A DNA stretch of 64,000 nt from Massilia sp. YIM B02763 (lineage in GTDB: Bacteria; Pseudomonadota; Gammaproteobacteria; Burkholderiales; Burkholderiaceae_D). The DNA is taken from NCBI RefSeq assembly GCF_030412015.1, contig NZ_JASNRD010000014.1, forward strand, positions 62,001-126,000, given 5' to 3'. Position 1 is the first letter of the stretch; every line of letters starts with the position of its first letter. This document shows, piece after piece, positions 44,696 to 53,828 of the stretch. A program made the translations under genes and the position numbers. The notes under the pieces were generated by a model. The model made no database searches, had not been told where the DNA came from, and worked only from the letters and a program-made list of their open reading frames with translations.

Positions 44696-45313
44696 ATGAA
44701 TCGTAATCCGGCATTGGATACCCAAGCCCTCGGCCTCGTGCCGATGGTGATCGAGCAGAGCGGTCGCGGCGAACGCGCCTACGACATCTACTCGCGCCTG
44801 CTGAAGGAGCGCGTGATTTTCCTGGTCGGTCCTGTCAACGACCAGATGGCCAACCTCATCGTGGCCCAGATGCTGTTCCTGGAAAGCGAGAACCCGGACA
44901 AGGATATTTCGCTGTACATCAACTCGCCGGGTGGTTCCGTGTCGGCTGGCCTGGCCATCTTCGACACCATGAACTTCATCAAGCCGGACGTGTCGACCCT
45001 GTGCACGGGCCTGGCCGCGTCGATGGGCGCCTTCCTGCTGGCCGCTGGCGCCAAGGGCAAGCGCTTCTCGCTGCCGAACTCGCGCGTGATGATCCACCAG
45101 CCGTCCGGCGGTTCGCAGGGCATGGCATCGGACATCGAGATCCAGGCCAAGGAAATCCTGTACCTGCGCGAGCGCCTGGCCCGCATCATGGCGGACAACA
45201 CCGGCCAGACGATCGAACAGATCCACAAGGACACGGACCGCGACCGCTTCATGTCGGCCGAGGAATCCGTCGAGTACGGCCTGATCGACAGGGTCTTGAC
45301 GAACCGCGGTTAA
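44696..45313 (+). CDS. clpP: ATP-dependent Clp protease proteolytic subunit
   Basis: 205 residues. Catalytic Ser109 (GLAASMGAF), His134 (MIHQPSGG) and Asp183 (DRDRF) are all present. ATG at 44696 is chosen over a GTG at 44687 because AGGAAA lies at the right distance. It forms the barrel used by ClpX, encoded next. Ends at a terminator. Confidence 0.97.
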   Translation: MNRNPALDTQALGLVPMVIEQSGRGERAYDIYSRLLKERVIFLVGPVNDQMANLIVAQMLFLESENPDKDISLYINSPGGSVSAGLAIFDTMNFIKPDVSTLCTGLAASMGAFLLAAGAKGKRFSLPNSRVMIHQPSGGSQGMASDIEIQAKEILYLRERLARIMADNTGQTIEQIHKDTDRDRFMSAEESVEYGLIDRVLTNRG

Positions 45314-45339
45314 GCATTCGACAAGATGTTGCCCGTACG

Positions 45340-45376
45340 ACGCCCGGACGCGACAGCGCTTCGGGCGTTTTGTTTT
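45340..45376 (+). terminator. Rho-independent terminator after clpP
   Basis: ACGCCCG pairs with CGGGCGT around a 15-base loop and is followed by TTTGTTTT. It separates clpP from clpX. Confidence 0.7.
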
Positions 45377-45420
45377 CAAATCGGGTAGCATGGAGCCGTG
45401 CACGGTTGTTGCACGTACTT

Positions 45421-45449
45421 GTTGCATACTTGTATTAGCGTTATATTCA
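45421..45449 (+). promoter_or_regulatory. Sigma-70-like promoter of clpX
   Basis: TTGTTG at 45421 and TATATT at 45444 are exactly 17 bases apart, 26 bases before the clpX ATG. With the terminator just upstream, it suggests clpX is expressed separately as well. Confidence 0.55.
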
Positions 45450-45474
45450 TAGCAATTCAACGAAAATCTGCCCC

Positions 45475-46743
45475 ATGTCAGACAAAAAATCCTCCAGCGG
45501 CGAAAAACTCCTGTACTGCTCGTTCTGCGGAAAGAGCCAGCACGAGGTGAAGAAGCTCATCGCGGGACCATCGGTTTTCATCTGCGACGAGTGCATCGAC
45601 CTGTGTAACGACATCATCCGCGACGAGACCTCGAACGTGGAATCGGTGGCCGGCGCCAAGTCCGACCTGCCCACGCCGCACGAGATCGCCGAGCTGCTCG
45701 ACCAGTACGTGATCGGCCAGCAGACGGCCAAGCGCATCCTGTCCGTGGCGGTGTACAACCACTACAAGCGCCTGAAGCACATGGGCAAGAAGGACGAGGT
45801 CGAGCTGGCCAAGTCCAACATCCTGCTCGTGGGCCCGACCGGTTCCGGCAAGACCCTGCTGGCGCAGACGCTGGCGCGCATGCTGAACGTCCCGTTCGTC
45901 ATCGCCGACGCCACCACGCTGACGGAAGCAGGCTATGTCGGCGAAGACGTCGAGAACATCATCCAGAAGCTGCTGCAGAGCTGCAACTACGAAGTCGAGA
46001 AGGCGCAGCGCGGCATCGTCTACATCGACGAGATCGACAAGATCTCGCGCAAGTCGGACAACCCGTCGATCACCCGCGACGTGTCGGGCGAGGGCGTGCA
46101 GCAGGCGCTGCTCAAGCTCATCGAGGGCACCATGGCCTCGGTGCCGCCGCAGGGCGGCCGCAAGCACCCGAACCAGGACTTCGTGCAGATCGACACGACC
46201 AACATCCTGTTCATCTGCGGCGGCGCCTTCGACGGCCTCGACAAGGTGATCCAGAGCCGCTCGGAGAAGTCCGGCATCGGCTTCGGCGCCAGCGTCAAGA
46301 GCCAGTCGCAGCGTTCGGTGTCGGACGTGCTGATGGAAGCGGAACCGGAAGACCTGATCAAGTTCGGCCTGATCCCGGAACTGGTCGGCCGCCTGCCGGT
46401 CGTCGCCACCCTCAGCGAGCTGACCGAAGACGCCCTGATCCAGATCCTGGTCGAGCCGAAGAACGCCCTGATCAAGCAGTACACCAAGCTGCTCGACATG
46501 GAAGGCGCGGAACTCGAGATCCGTCCCGCGGCCCTGCATGCGATCGCCAAGAAGGCGCTGGCGCGCAAGACCGGCGCGCGCGGCCTGCGTTCGATCCTGG
46601 AACACGCGCTGCTCGACGTGATGTACGAATTGCCGAGCCAGCAAAACGTGGTGAAAGTCGTGATCGATGAAAATACGATCACGAACGGCGCGAAACCTTT
46701 GCTGATTTACAGCGAATCGCCGAAAGCGGCTGGCGAAAACTAA
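45475..46743 (+). CDS. clpX: ATP-dependent Clp protease ATPase subunit ClpX
   Basis: 422 residues. The N-terminal zinc domain has Cys15, Cys18, Cys37 and Cys40; Walker A GPTGSGKT is at 120-127, Walker [10 protein letters not shown] follows, and the IGFGA-type ClpP-binding loop is present (SGIGFGASV). It unfolds tagged proteins and feeds them into ClpP. Confidence 0.97.
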   Translation: MSDKKSSSGEKLLYCSFCGKSQHEVKKLIAGPSVFICDECIDLCNDIIRDETSNVESVAGAKSDLPTPHEIAELLDQYVIGQQTAKRILSVAVYNHYKRLKHMGKKDEVELAKSNILLVGPTGSGKTLLAQTLARMLNVPFVIADATTLTEAGYVGEDVENIIQKLLQSCNYEVEKAQRGIVYIDEIDKISRKSDNPSITRDVSGEGVQQALLKLIEGTMASVPPQGGRKHPNQDFVQIDTTNILFICGGAFDGLDKVIQSRSEKSGIGFGASVKSQSQRSVSDVLMEAEPEDLIKFGLIPELVGRLPVVATLSELTEDALIQILVEPKNALIKQYTKLLDMEGAELEIRPAALHAIAKKALARKTGARGLRSILEHALLDVMYELPSQQNVVKVVIDENTITNGAKPLLIYSESPKAAGEN

Positions 46744-46828
46744 AATTTCCGGGCGCAACCACAACAAAGGTCTTGAAACGCTGAGTTGAGGGCGTACAAT
46801 CAATCTCAACAAAAGCCGGCTTCAACCG

Positions 46829-46868
46829 AAAAGCCACTCGCGGCCTGCGCCGCGAAGTGGCTTTTTTG
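46829..46868 (+). terminator. Rho-independent terminator after clpX
   Basis: AAGCCACTCGCGG pairs with CCGCGAAGTGGCTT (one bulged A), followed by six T. It lies about 90 bases after clpX and 140 before lon. Confidence 0.85.
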
Positions 46869-47009
46869 TTTGAATCTCCCGTTTTTGTAGAAACGGCTAT
46901 TATTTGATTCAAGCGATGTTTTTTTGCTTGCAGAAAATTTTTATTCGGCCGGGCTTGTGTTTTCGTAGGAAGCTCCCACATCGAAAACACGCTTTCTATA
47001 AGGTATGCC

Positions 47010-49415
47010 ATGACAACTTCTAAATTGACCGAGCAAATGACGCTGCCCCTCCTGCCCTTGCGCGACGTGGTGGTGTTTCCGCATATGGTGATACCGCTGT
47101 TCGTCGGCCGCCCGAAATCGATCAAGGCACTCGAGGCTGCGATGGAACAGGGCAAGAGCATCATGCTCGCCGCCCAAAAGGCAGCCGCCAAGGACGAACC
47201 CTCCGCCGCAGACATCTACGAGATCGGCTGCGTGGCCAATATTCTGCAAATGCTGAAGCTGCCCGACGGTACCGTGAAGGTGCTGGTCGAAGGCGCGCAG
47301 CGTGCCCGTATCAATCACATCACCGACGGTCCCAGCCACTTCGTGGCCGAGCTCTCGCCCATCAATTCGGAAATCGGCGACGATTCCGAAGTCGAGGCGA
47401 TGCGCCGCGCGATCGTCCAGCAGTTCGACCAGTACGTCAAACTGAACAAGAAAATCCCGCCCGAGATCCTGGCTTCGCTGGCCGGCATCGACGACGCCGG
47501 CCGCCTGGCCGATACCGTCGCCGCCCACCTGCCGCTGAAACTCGAGCAGAAACAGGTCATCCTGGAGATCTTCAACGTCGCCAAGCGCCTGGAGCACCTG
47601 CTCGGCCAGCTGGAAGGCGAACTGGATATCCTGCAGGTCGAAAAGCGCATCCGCGGCCGCGTCAAGCGCCAGATGGAGAAATCGCAGCGCGAGTACTACC
47701 TGAACGAGCAAGTCAAGGCCATCCAGAAGGAACTGGGCGAGGGCGAAGACGGTGCCGACATCGAGGAACTCGAAAAGAAAGTCATCGCCGCCAAGATGCC
47801 GAAGGAAGCCCTGGAAAAGGCCCAGTCGGAAATCAAGAAGCTCAAGCTGATGTCGCCGATGTCGGCCGAAGCCACCGTCGTGCGCAACTACATCGACACG
47901 CTGATCGGCCTGCCGTGGAAAAAGAAATCCAAAGTCGTCATCGACCTGGAAAAGGCCCAGCAGGTGCTGGAAGCCGACCACTACGGCCTGGACAAGATCA
48001 AGGAACGCATCCTGGAATACCTCGCTGTGCAACAGCGCGTCGACAAGCTGAAGGCGCCGATCCTGTGCTTCGTTGGTCCTCCGGGCGTGGGTAAAACCTC
48101 GCTGGGTGAGTCGATCGCCCGCGCGACCGGCCGCAAGTACGTGCGCATGGCGCTCGGCGGCGTGCGCGACGAAGCCGAGATCCGCGGCCACCGCCGCACC
48201 TATATCGGCTCGATGCCGGGCAAGGTGCTGCAGTCGCTGACCAAGGTCGGCGTGCGCAACCCGCTGTTCCTGCTCGACGAGATCGACAAGATGGGCGCGG
48301 ACTTCCGCGGCGATCCGTCCTCGGCCCTGCTCGAGGTGCTGGACCCGGCGCAGAACCACACGTTCAGCGACCACTACGTCGAAGTCGACTTCGACCTGTC
48401 GGACGTGATGTTCGTGGCGACCTCGAACTCGTTCAACATCCCGCCGGCGCTGCTGGACCGGATGGAAGTGATCCGCCTGTCGGGCTACACCGAGGACGAG
48501 AAGACCAGCATCGCGCAGCGCTACCTGCTGCCGAAGCAGATCAAGAACAACGGCCTGAAGGAAGACGAGATCAAGGTGGACGAGTCGGCGATCCGCGACA
48601 TCATCCGCTACTACACCCGTGAAGCGGGCGTGCGTTCGCTCGAGCGCGAGATCTCGAAGATCTGCCGCAAGGTCGTCAAGATGCTGCTGCTGAAGAAGGA
48701 CAACAAGCGCGTGCTGGTGAACGCCAAGAACCTCGACAAGTTCCTGGGCGTGCGCCGCTACGACTTCGGCGTGGCCGAGAAGGAAAACCAGGTGGGCCAG
48801 GTGGCCGGCCTGGCATGGACCGAAGTGGGCGGCGACCTGCTGACCATCGAAGCCGTGCAGGTGCCGGGCAAGGGCGCCGTGATCCGTACCGGTACGCTGG
48901 GCGACGTGATGAAGGAATCGATCGAGGCGGCCCGCACCGTGGTGCGCTCCCGCGCGAACCGCCTGGGCATCAAGAACGAGGCGTTCGAAAAGACCGACAT
49001 CCACATCCACCTTCCCGAAGGTGCGACGCCGAAGGACGGTCCGTCCGCCGGTATCGGCCTGACGACGGCGCTGGTGTCCGTGTTCACCGGCATCCCGGTG
49101 CGCGCCGACGTGGCGATGACGGGCGAGATCACGCTGCGCGGCGAAGTCCTGCCGATCGGCGGCCTGAAGGAGAAACTGCTGGCGGCGCAGCGCGGCGGCA
49201 TCAAGACCGTCCTGATCCCCGAGCAGAACGTGAAGGACCTGGCCGAGATCCCGGACAACGTCAAGAACAAGCTCGAGATCGTGCCCGTGCGCTGGATCGA
49301 GAAGGTGCTGGAAGTTGCGCTGGAACGCCAGCCCGAGGCGATCGTCGACGTGCCGGCCGTGCCGGTCGCGCCGGCGACGGCGGCCGAGGGGCAGGGCGGC
49401 GTGGTCAAGCACTGA
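47010..49415 (+). CDS. lon: ATP-dependent protease Lon
   Basis: 801 residues, bacterial LonA. N-terminal substrate domain begins [15 protein letters not shown]; Walker A is [15 protein letters not shown] (about 352); the C-terminal protease has the catalytic Ser in [10 protein letters not shown] (about residue 680) and a Lys about 43 residues later ([10 protein letters not shown]). It degrades damaged and regulatory proteins. The Asn/Pro/Ala-rich end ([12 protein letters not shown]) is a normal variable tail. Confidence 0.97.
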   Translation: MTTSKLTEQMTLPLLPLRDVVVFPHMVIPLFVGRPKSIKALEAAMEQGKSIMLAAQKAAAKDEPSAADIYEIGCVANILQMLKLPDGTVKVLVEGAQRARINHITDGPSHFVAELSPINSEIGDDSEVEAMRRAIVQQFDQYVKLNKKIPPEILASLAGIDDAGRLADTVAAHLPLKLEQKQVILEIFNVAKRLEHLLGQLEGELDILQVEKRIRGRVKRQMEKSQREYYLNEQVKAIQKELGEGEDGADIEELEKKVIAAKMPKEALEKAQSEIKKLKLMSPMSAEATVVRNYIDTLIGLPWKKKSKVVIDLEKAQQVLEADHYGLDKIKERILEYLAVQQRVDKLKAPILCFVGPPGVGKTSLGESIARATGRKYVRMALGGVRDEAEIRGHRRTYIGSMPGKVLQSLTKVGVRNPLFLLDEIDKMGADFRGDPSSALLEVLDPAQNHTFSDHYVEVDFDLSDVMFVATSNSFNIPPALLDRMEVIRLSGYTEDEKTSIAQRYLLPKQIKNNGLKEDEIKVDESAIRDIIRYYTREAGVRSLEREISKICRKVVKMLLLKKDNKRVLVNAKNLDKFLGVRRYDFGVAEKENQVGQVAGLAWTEVGGDLLTIEAVQVPGKGAVIRTGTLGDVMKESIEAARTVVRSRANRLGIKNEAFEKTDIHIHLPEGATPKDGPSAGIGLTTALVSVFTGIPVRADVAMTGEITLRGEVLPIGGLKEKLLAAQRGGIKTVLIPEQNVKDLAEIPDNVKNKLEIVPVRWIEKVLEVALERQPEAIVDVPAVPVAPATAAEGQGGVVKH

Positions 49416-49437
49416 CCGGGCAGCACTCGTAACACAC

Positions 49438-49522
49438 CGTCGTCCCCGCGTCGGCGGGGATCCAAGCTGCGCTTGCGTATCGACACGCTCGCGGCATTGG
49501 GTCCCTGCCTGCGCGGGGACGA
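49438..49522. repeat. Family A palindromic intergenic repeat, copy A7
   Basis: Arms start CCGTCGTCCCCGCG and end GCGGGGACGATG. It lies 22 bases after lon, upstream of the hupB promoter. Confidence 0.85.
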
Positions 49523-49607
49523 TGCTTTTGTGGGCCGCGATGACATCGATTTGTTCGGTCCGCGCCCGAATAATCGCTCTATTGTTGCTCGCGAGAAGCA
49601 TGTTGGC

Positions 49608-49637
49608 TTGACACAAGGCGGGGCGCGCTTGTCTAAT
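49608..49637 (+). promoter_or_regulatory. Probable hupB promoter
   Basis: A perfect TTGACA at 49608 is followed after 18 bases by TCTAAT. The GTG start is 67 bases downstream of the -10 box. Confidence 0.5.
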
Positions 49638-49703
49638 ACGCGCTTGCGGTTTTTGCCTGATGTCCGGGTCAGCCGCTTTCAGAACGCACAACGAGGGAAA
49701 AGA

Positions 49704-49976
49704 GTGAACAAAACTGAACTGATCGAAGAAATCGCGAAGTCCGCGGACCTGACCAAAGCTTCTGCGGCACGCGCCCTCGACGCGATGATCGATGCCGTGA
49801 CCACGACCCTGAAGAACAACGACAGCGTGACCCTGGTCGGCTTCGGCACCTTCACCGTGGGCGAACGCGCTGCCCGTACCGGCCGCGATCCGCGCACCAA
49901 GGAAGCCATCACCATCAAGGCCGCGAAGGTCCCGAAATTTAAGGCTGGTAAAGCCCTGAAAGATGCAGTAAACTAA
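49704..49976 (+). CDS. hupB: DNA-binding protein HU-beta
   Basis: 90 residues, start GTG with RBS GAGGGA at 49693-49698; the longer open frame upstream runs through a repeat. The sequence [19 protein letters not shown] and the DNA-intercalating arm [10 protein letters not shown] are classic HU. It compacts the nucleoid. The lon-hupB-tRNA-ppiD order is widespread in proteobacteria. Confidence 0.97.
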   Translation: MNKTELIEEIAKSADLTKASAARALDAMIDAVTTTLKNNDSVTLVGFGTFTVGERAARTGRDPRTKEAITIKAAKVPKFKAGKALKDAVN

Positions 49977-50021
49977 TGCCTCGCTGCGCTGACACGCAGC
50001 AAGCAGTGCCTGATATTTCGT

Positions 50022-50098
50022 GGAGCGGTAGTTCAGTTGGTTAGAATACCGGCCTGTCACGCCGGGGGTCGCGGGTGCGAGCCCCGTCCGCTCCGCCC
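50022..50098 (+). tRNA. tRNA-Asp (anticodon GTC), copy 1, altered
   Basis: 77 nt with a sound acceptor (GGAGCGG/CCGCTCC), D arm and anticodon arm (CCTGTCACG). It differs from copies 2-4 in the T-loop: GGTGCGAG instead of GGTTCGAG, so the universally conserved T55 is G at 50077. The 3' end reads GCCC rather than GCCA, so CCA is not encoded. It may be a decaying copy. Confidence 0.8.
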
Positions 50099-50130
50099 AC
50101 CCACGGTTGGGTTGCGAAATACAAGAATTT

Positions 50131-50207
50131 GGAGCGGTAGTTCAGGTGGTGAGAATACCGGCCTGTCACGCCGGGGGTCGCGGGTTCGAGCCCCGTCCGC
50201 TCCGCCA
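50131..50207 (+). tRNA. tRNA-Asp (anticodon GTC), copy 2
   Basis: 77 nt with CCA. T-loop is normal. The D-loop has two changes from copy 3 (AGGTGGTGA against AGTTGGTTA) but keeps the G18-G19 pair. The 32-nt spacer resembles the other spacers. Confidence 0.93.
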
Positions 50208-50239
50208 ACCAACGGTTGGGTTGCGAAATAAAAGAATTT

Positions 50240-50316
50240 GGAGCGGTAGTTCAGTTGGTTAGAATACCGGCCTGTCACGCCGGGGGTCGCGGGTTCGAGC
50301 CCCGTCCGCTCCGCCA
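50240..50316 (+). tRNA. tRNA-Asp (anticodon GTC), copy 3
   Basis: 77 nt with encoded CCA and standard arms and loops throughout; the reference copy of the array. Confidence 0.96.
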
Positions 50317-50348
50317 CCCACCGGTTGGGTTGCGAAATAAAAGACTTT

Positions 50349-50425
50349 GGAGCGGTAGTTCAGGTGGTTAGAATACCGGCCTGTCACGCCGGGGGTCGCG
50401 GGTTCGAGCCCCGTCCGCTCCGCCA
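50349..50425 (+). tRNA. tRNA-Asp (anticodon GTC), copy 4
   Basis: 77 nt with CCA; one D-loop change (AGGTGGTTA). Its last 21 bases are repeated exactly at 50522-50542. Confidence 0.95.
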
Positions 50426-50542
50426 AATAGAAGCAAGAAGGAGGGTCGCCCCTGCGGGCGACACGGGCTAGGGCTCGAAGGGATTCGCTTGCAAGCGAAT
50501 CCGCGGCCTGCAGGATGTAGGCGAGCCCCGTCCGCTCCGCCA
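50426..50542. repeat. 117-bp unit ending in a duplicated tRNA-Asp 3' end
   Basis: The unit holds two perfect hairpins, GTCGCCC/GGGCGAC (50445-50462) and a 22-bp perfect palindrome (50481-50502, GGATTCGCTT core), then 50522-50542, identical to the last 21 bases of tRNA-Asp copy 4. The direct repeats at 50405 and 50522 look like a tRNA-type attachment-site scar or an inserted palindromic element. Confidence 0.65.
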
Positions 50543-50555
50543 GATGCAAAAGAAG

Positions 50556-50583
50556 AGGCGAACGAGAGTTCGCCTTTTTTTTT
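50556..50583 (+). terminator. Rho-independent terminator of the tRNA-Asp array
   Basis: AGGCGAAC and GTTCGCCT with a GAGA tetraloop, followed by eight or more T. Confidence 0.9.
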
Positions 50584-50625
50584 AAGGTTTTTTGATAACG
50601 CATTTTCAACCTTGAATGGCTGACC

Positions 50626-52542
50626 ATGTTTGAATTTATTCGTAAGCACCAGCGCCTCATGCAACTGCTGTTGCTGCTGCTGATCCTGCCGTCCTTCGTC
50701 CTGGTCGGCGTCAGCAGCTACCAGGAGCGCGGCGGCGGCGACGGCGTCGCCACCGTGGCCGGCAAGACCATCACGCAGCAGCAGTGGGAAGAAGCGCAGC
50801 GCCGCCAGATCGACCAGGCGCGCCAGCAGATGGGTGCGCAGTTCGACCAGAAGCTGTTCGAGACCCCGGAAGCCAAGCAGGCGATCCTCGACCAGCTGGT
50901 GGCGGAACGCGCCGTCAACGCGGAAGTCGAGCGTGGCCACCTGACCGTGAGCGACGCCGTGCTGGCCAAGGCCATCGGCGACATCCAGATGTTCCGCAAG
51001 GCCGACGGCAGCTTCGACAAGGACCAGTACATCGCGGCGCTCGCCGCCCAGGGCATGACGCCGGAGATGTTCGACGCGCGCATGCGCCACGACATGGCCG
51101 TGCAGCAGCTGGCCGGCGCCGTCAGCCAGACCGCGTTCGCGCCGCGCAGCGTGGCGAACCGCCTGTCGGACATCAACGACCAGGAACGCGAAGTGCAGGA
51201 GCTGATGTTCCCGCTCGCGACCTACGCCGCGCAGGTGAAGGTCACCGACGACATGGTGAAGGCCTATTACGACAAGCACGCCGCGCTGTTCCAGGTGCCG
51301 GAATCCGTCAAGGCCGAATACGTCGTGTTCAACGCCGACGTGGTGCAGAAGCAGGTCACCGTCTCGGACGCCGAAGTGGCCGACGTGTACAACAAGAACA
51401 AGGCCCGCTTCTCGACGCCGGAAAAGCGTAGCGCGAGCCACATCCTGTTCAACGTCGCCAAGGACGCCAAGCCGGCCGACGACGCCGCCGCCAAGGCCAA
51501 AGCCGAAGCCGCGCTGGCCGAGGTGCGCAAGAACCCGGGCGACTTCGCGAAGATCGCCAAGGCGCAGTCGCAGGATCCCGGCTCGGCCGAGCTGGGCGGC
51601 GACCTGGGCGTGGTCGAGAAGGGCGTGTTCGTCAAGCCCGTCGAGGACGCGATCTATGGCCTGAAGGAAGGCGAAACCAGCGGCCTCGTGCGCTCGGAAT
51701 TCGGCTACCACATCATCAAGGTCACCAAGGTCGTGCCGACTACCCAGAAGTCGCTGGAAGAAGCGAAGCCGGAGATCGTCGCCGAACTGCAGAAGACCAA
51801 GATGTCGGCCAAGTACTCGGAACTGGCCGAGACCTTCTCGAACACCGTGTACGAGCAGGCGGACAGCCTGAAGCCGGTCGCCGACAAGCTGGGGCTGCAG
51901 ATCCAGACCGCCGATGGCCTGGGCCGCACGCCGAATCCGGCGCTGGGCAACTCGCCCGTCAATAACGACAAGTTCCTGAAGGCGATCTTCTCGAACGACG
52001 CGATCAAGAACAAGCGCAATACCGAAGCCGTTGAAGTGGCGCCGAGCACCCTGGTGGCCGGCCGCGTCGTCGAGTTCAGGCCCGCGACCAAGCGTCCGCT
52101 GGCCGAGGTCGAAGCGCAGATCCGCCAGCGCGTCACGCAGGAAGAAGCGCTGCGCCTGGCCAAGCAGGCCGGCGAAGCCAAGCTGGCCGCCGCCAGGGCG
52201 TCGGGCGACGCCACCGGCTTCGGCGAACCCAAGATCGTCTCGCGCACCAAGGAGCCGCCGTTCAGCGAGACCGCCGCGCTGGCCGTGCTGAAGGCCGACA
52301 CGAGCAAGCTGCCGGCCTACGTCGGCGTGGACGTGCCGGGCCAGGGTTATGGCGTGTACCGCATCGTCAAGGTGTCGCAGCCGGCCCAGCCCGACCAGGC
52401 GCGCCGCAAGCAGGAAGCGGAGCAGATCGGCCGCGCCATTGGCGGCGCCGAGACCTACGGCTACGTCGAGGCCCTGAAGCAGAAGGCGAAGGCGAAGATC
52501 AACGTCAAGCCGGCCGACCTGGGCGCCAACGCCGCCCAGTAA
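50626..52542 (+). CDS. ppiD: Peptidyl-prolyl isomerase PpiD (SurA N-terminal domain)
   Basis: 638 residues. A single N-terminal membrane anchor (about 12-30, Leu-rich) is followed by a SurA-type chaperone domain (about 35-230), a parvulin PPIase domain (about 265-360, RSASHILFNV, GGDLGVVEKGVF, SEFGYHIIKV) and a C-terminal chaperone part. It sits in the inner membrane facing the periplasm near the Sec channel and helps exported proteins fold. Confidence 0.95.
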   Translation: MFEFIRKHQRLMQLLLLLLILPSFVLVGVSSYQERGGGDGVATVAGKTITQQQWEEAQRRQIDQARQQMGAQFDQKLFETPEAKQAILDQLVAERAVNAEVERGHLTVSDAVLAKAIGDIQMFRKADGSFDKDQYIAALAAQGMTPEMFDARMRHDMAVQQLAGAVSQTAFAPRSVANRLSDINDQEREVQELMFPLATYAAQVKVTDDMVKAYYDKHAALFQVPESVKAEYVVFNADVVQKQVTVSDAEVADVYNKNKARFSTPEKRSASHILFNVAKDAKPADDAAAKAKAEAALAEVRKNPGDFAKIAKAQSQDPGSAELGGDLGVVEKGVFVKPVEDAIYGLKEGETSGLVRSEFGYHIIKVTKVVPTTQKSLEEAKPEIVAELQKTKMSAKYSELAETFSNTVYEQADSLKPVADKLGLQIQTADGLGRTPNPALGNSPVNNDKFLKAIFSNDAIKNKRNTEAVEVAPSTLVAGRVVEFRPATKRPLAEVEAQIRQRVTQEEALRLAKQAGEAKLAAARASGDATGFGEPKIVSRTKEPPFSETAALAVLKADTSKLPAYVGVDVPGQGYGVYRIVKVSQPAQPDQARRKQEAEQIGRAIGGAETYGYVEALKQKAKAKINVKPADLGANAAQ

Positions 52543-52560
52543 GCCAGCAGGCGACGAACA

Positions 52561-52597
52561 AAAAGCCCGGCCGCGAAAGCGGACCGGGCTTTTTTAT
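52561..52597 (+). terminator. Rho-independent terminator after ppiD
   Basis: AAGCCCGG-CCGC pairs with GCGG-A-CCGGGCTT around GAAA, followed by TTTTTT. Confidence 0.9.
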
Positions 52598-52613
52598 TGG
52601 CGGCAGGTGTCGG

Positions 52614-52713
52614 GTAGGGTGGACGGCTCGCCGTCCACGCGTTCGGGCGGCGCTTGCTTCGCCACGCCGCATGCGATGGCGGGACGCGTGGACGGCGGAG
52701 CCGTCCACCCTAC
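52614..52713. repeat. Family B long palindromic element
   Basis: Perfect 15-bp outer arms (52614-52628 and 52699-52713) and further pairing inside (GGACGGCTCGCCGTCC). The left half recurs at the end of the RND pump gene (42815). Confidence 0.8.
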
Positions 52714-52735
52714 GGATGCGGTTACGGCACGGCAC

Positions 52736-52756
52736 GGTGGGCACCACGTGCCCACC
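52736..52756. repeat. Family B short palindrome, copy B4
   Basis: GGTGGGCAC and GTGCCCACC around CAC, 22 bases after the long element and just before the mnmH stop codon. Confidence 0.7.
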
Positions 52757-52760
52757 ATGA

Positions 52761-53828
52761 TCACGCCGCGGCGTCTGCGCCGTGAAGCTGGCGCGCCGCC
52801 GCGAGGAAATCGTCGGGCGCGATGCCGGACAGCGAGACGACCCGCGCCTGCGGATACTGCGTGAAATTGCGGTCGATCGATTTCAGGTAGGCCGGATCAT
52901 AGTGCTCCACTAGCAGCTGGTCGACCAGCTCCGGCATGCGGCCCGTATTCGCCATCTCGTGCCAGGCATCGATCTTGGCGCGGCCGTGCAGCTGCACCAG
53001 GTGTTCGAGCTGGCCGTTCAGCGCCGCCGCGTCGCGCGCAAAGTGGCGGTAGTCTTCCATCAGCAGGTCCACGCGCTTGGGACGGTCCAGCTCCAGGCGG
53101 ATGCAGGGCGAGGCGCGCATTCTCTCCATGACGGCATCGGGCACGCGCAGGTTGCCCACCTTCTTGCTTTCCGATTCGACGAATACGGGGCGGCGCGGAT
53201 CGAAGCGGCGCAGCCGGTCCCAGATGGCGCTCTCGAAGGCTTTCTGGGTCGGCTGCGGCGCGTCCGGCAGGTGGCCCAGCACGGAGCCGCGGTGGGCGGC
53301 CAGGGCTTCCAGGTCGAGCACTTGGGCGCCGATCGCGGCCAAGGTCTCGAGCAGGCGCGTCTTGCCGCTGCCGGTGGTGCCGCAGACGACGCGCAGGTCC
53401 AGCGCCGGCGGATTCTCCAGGGCACCCGCGATAAAGGCGCGGTAGGCCTTGTAGCCGCCGTCGAGCTGCACGACGGGCCAGCCGATCTTGGCGAAGATCA
53501 GCGCCATCGAGCCGCTGCGGTTGCCGCCGCGCCAGCAGTAGACGAGCGGCTTCCACTCCTTGGGCTTGTCGGCGAACAGGGTCTCGACGTAGTGCGCGAT
53601 GTTCTTGGCGACCAGCGGCGCGCCGATCTTCTTGGCCTCGAAGGCGCCGACCTGCTTGTAGGTGGTGCCGACGAGGATGCGCTGCGCGTCGTCGAGGACG
53701 GGACAGTTGATGGCGCCGGGCAGGTGGTCGAGGGCGAACTCGGATTCGCTGCGCGCGTCGATGATGGTGTCGAATTCGTCGAGCGCGGGCAGGATGGTCT
53801 CGAAGTTCAGGACTGCGGGGTATTTCAT
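52761..53828 (-). CDS. mnmH: tRNA 2-selenouridine/geranyl-2-thiouridine synthase
   Basis: 355 residues. An N-terminal rhodanese domain has Cys98 in VYCWRGGNRS; the P-loop GTTGSGKT at 150-157 belongs to the second domain. It exchanges sulfur for selenium at the wobble uridine of tRNA Lys, Glu and Gln using selenophosphate, via a geranylated form. No selD is in the window. Its start overlaps the tesA stop by one base (TAATG), giving a coupled pair. Confidence 0.93.
   Translation of the reverse strand: MKYPAVLNFETILPALDEFDTIIDARSESEFALDHLPGAINCPVLDDAQRILVGTTYKQVGAFEAKKIGAPLVAKNIAHYVETLFADKPKEWKPLVYCWRGGNRSGSMALIFAKIGWPVVQLDGGYKAYRAFIAGALENPPALDLRVVCGTTGSGKTRLLETLAAIGAQVLDLEALAAHRGSVLGHLPDAPQPTQKAFESAIWDRLRRFDPRRPVFVESESKKVGNLRVPDAVMERMRASPCIRLELDRPKRVDLLMEDYRHFARDAAALNGQLEHLVQLHGRAKIDAWHEMANTGRMPELVDQLLVEHYDPAYLKSIDRNFTQYPQARVVSLSGIAPDDFLAAARQLHGADAAA

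Noticed and set aside
46941..50060. Open frame of about 1040 codons antisense to lon and hupB
   Set aside because: It crosses a repeat, a promoter and part of a tRNA; composition is that of antisense high-GC DNA.
50022..50425. Regular repeats that might be a CRISPR array
   Set aside because: The repeat unit is a complete 77-nt tRNA-Asp and the spacers are alike, not unique; there are no cas genes.
50037..50660. Protein-like frames reading AERTGLEPATPGVTGRYS across the tRNA array
   Set aside because: These are translations of tRNA-Asp sequence, a well-known spurious annotation.
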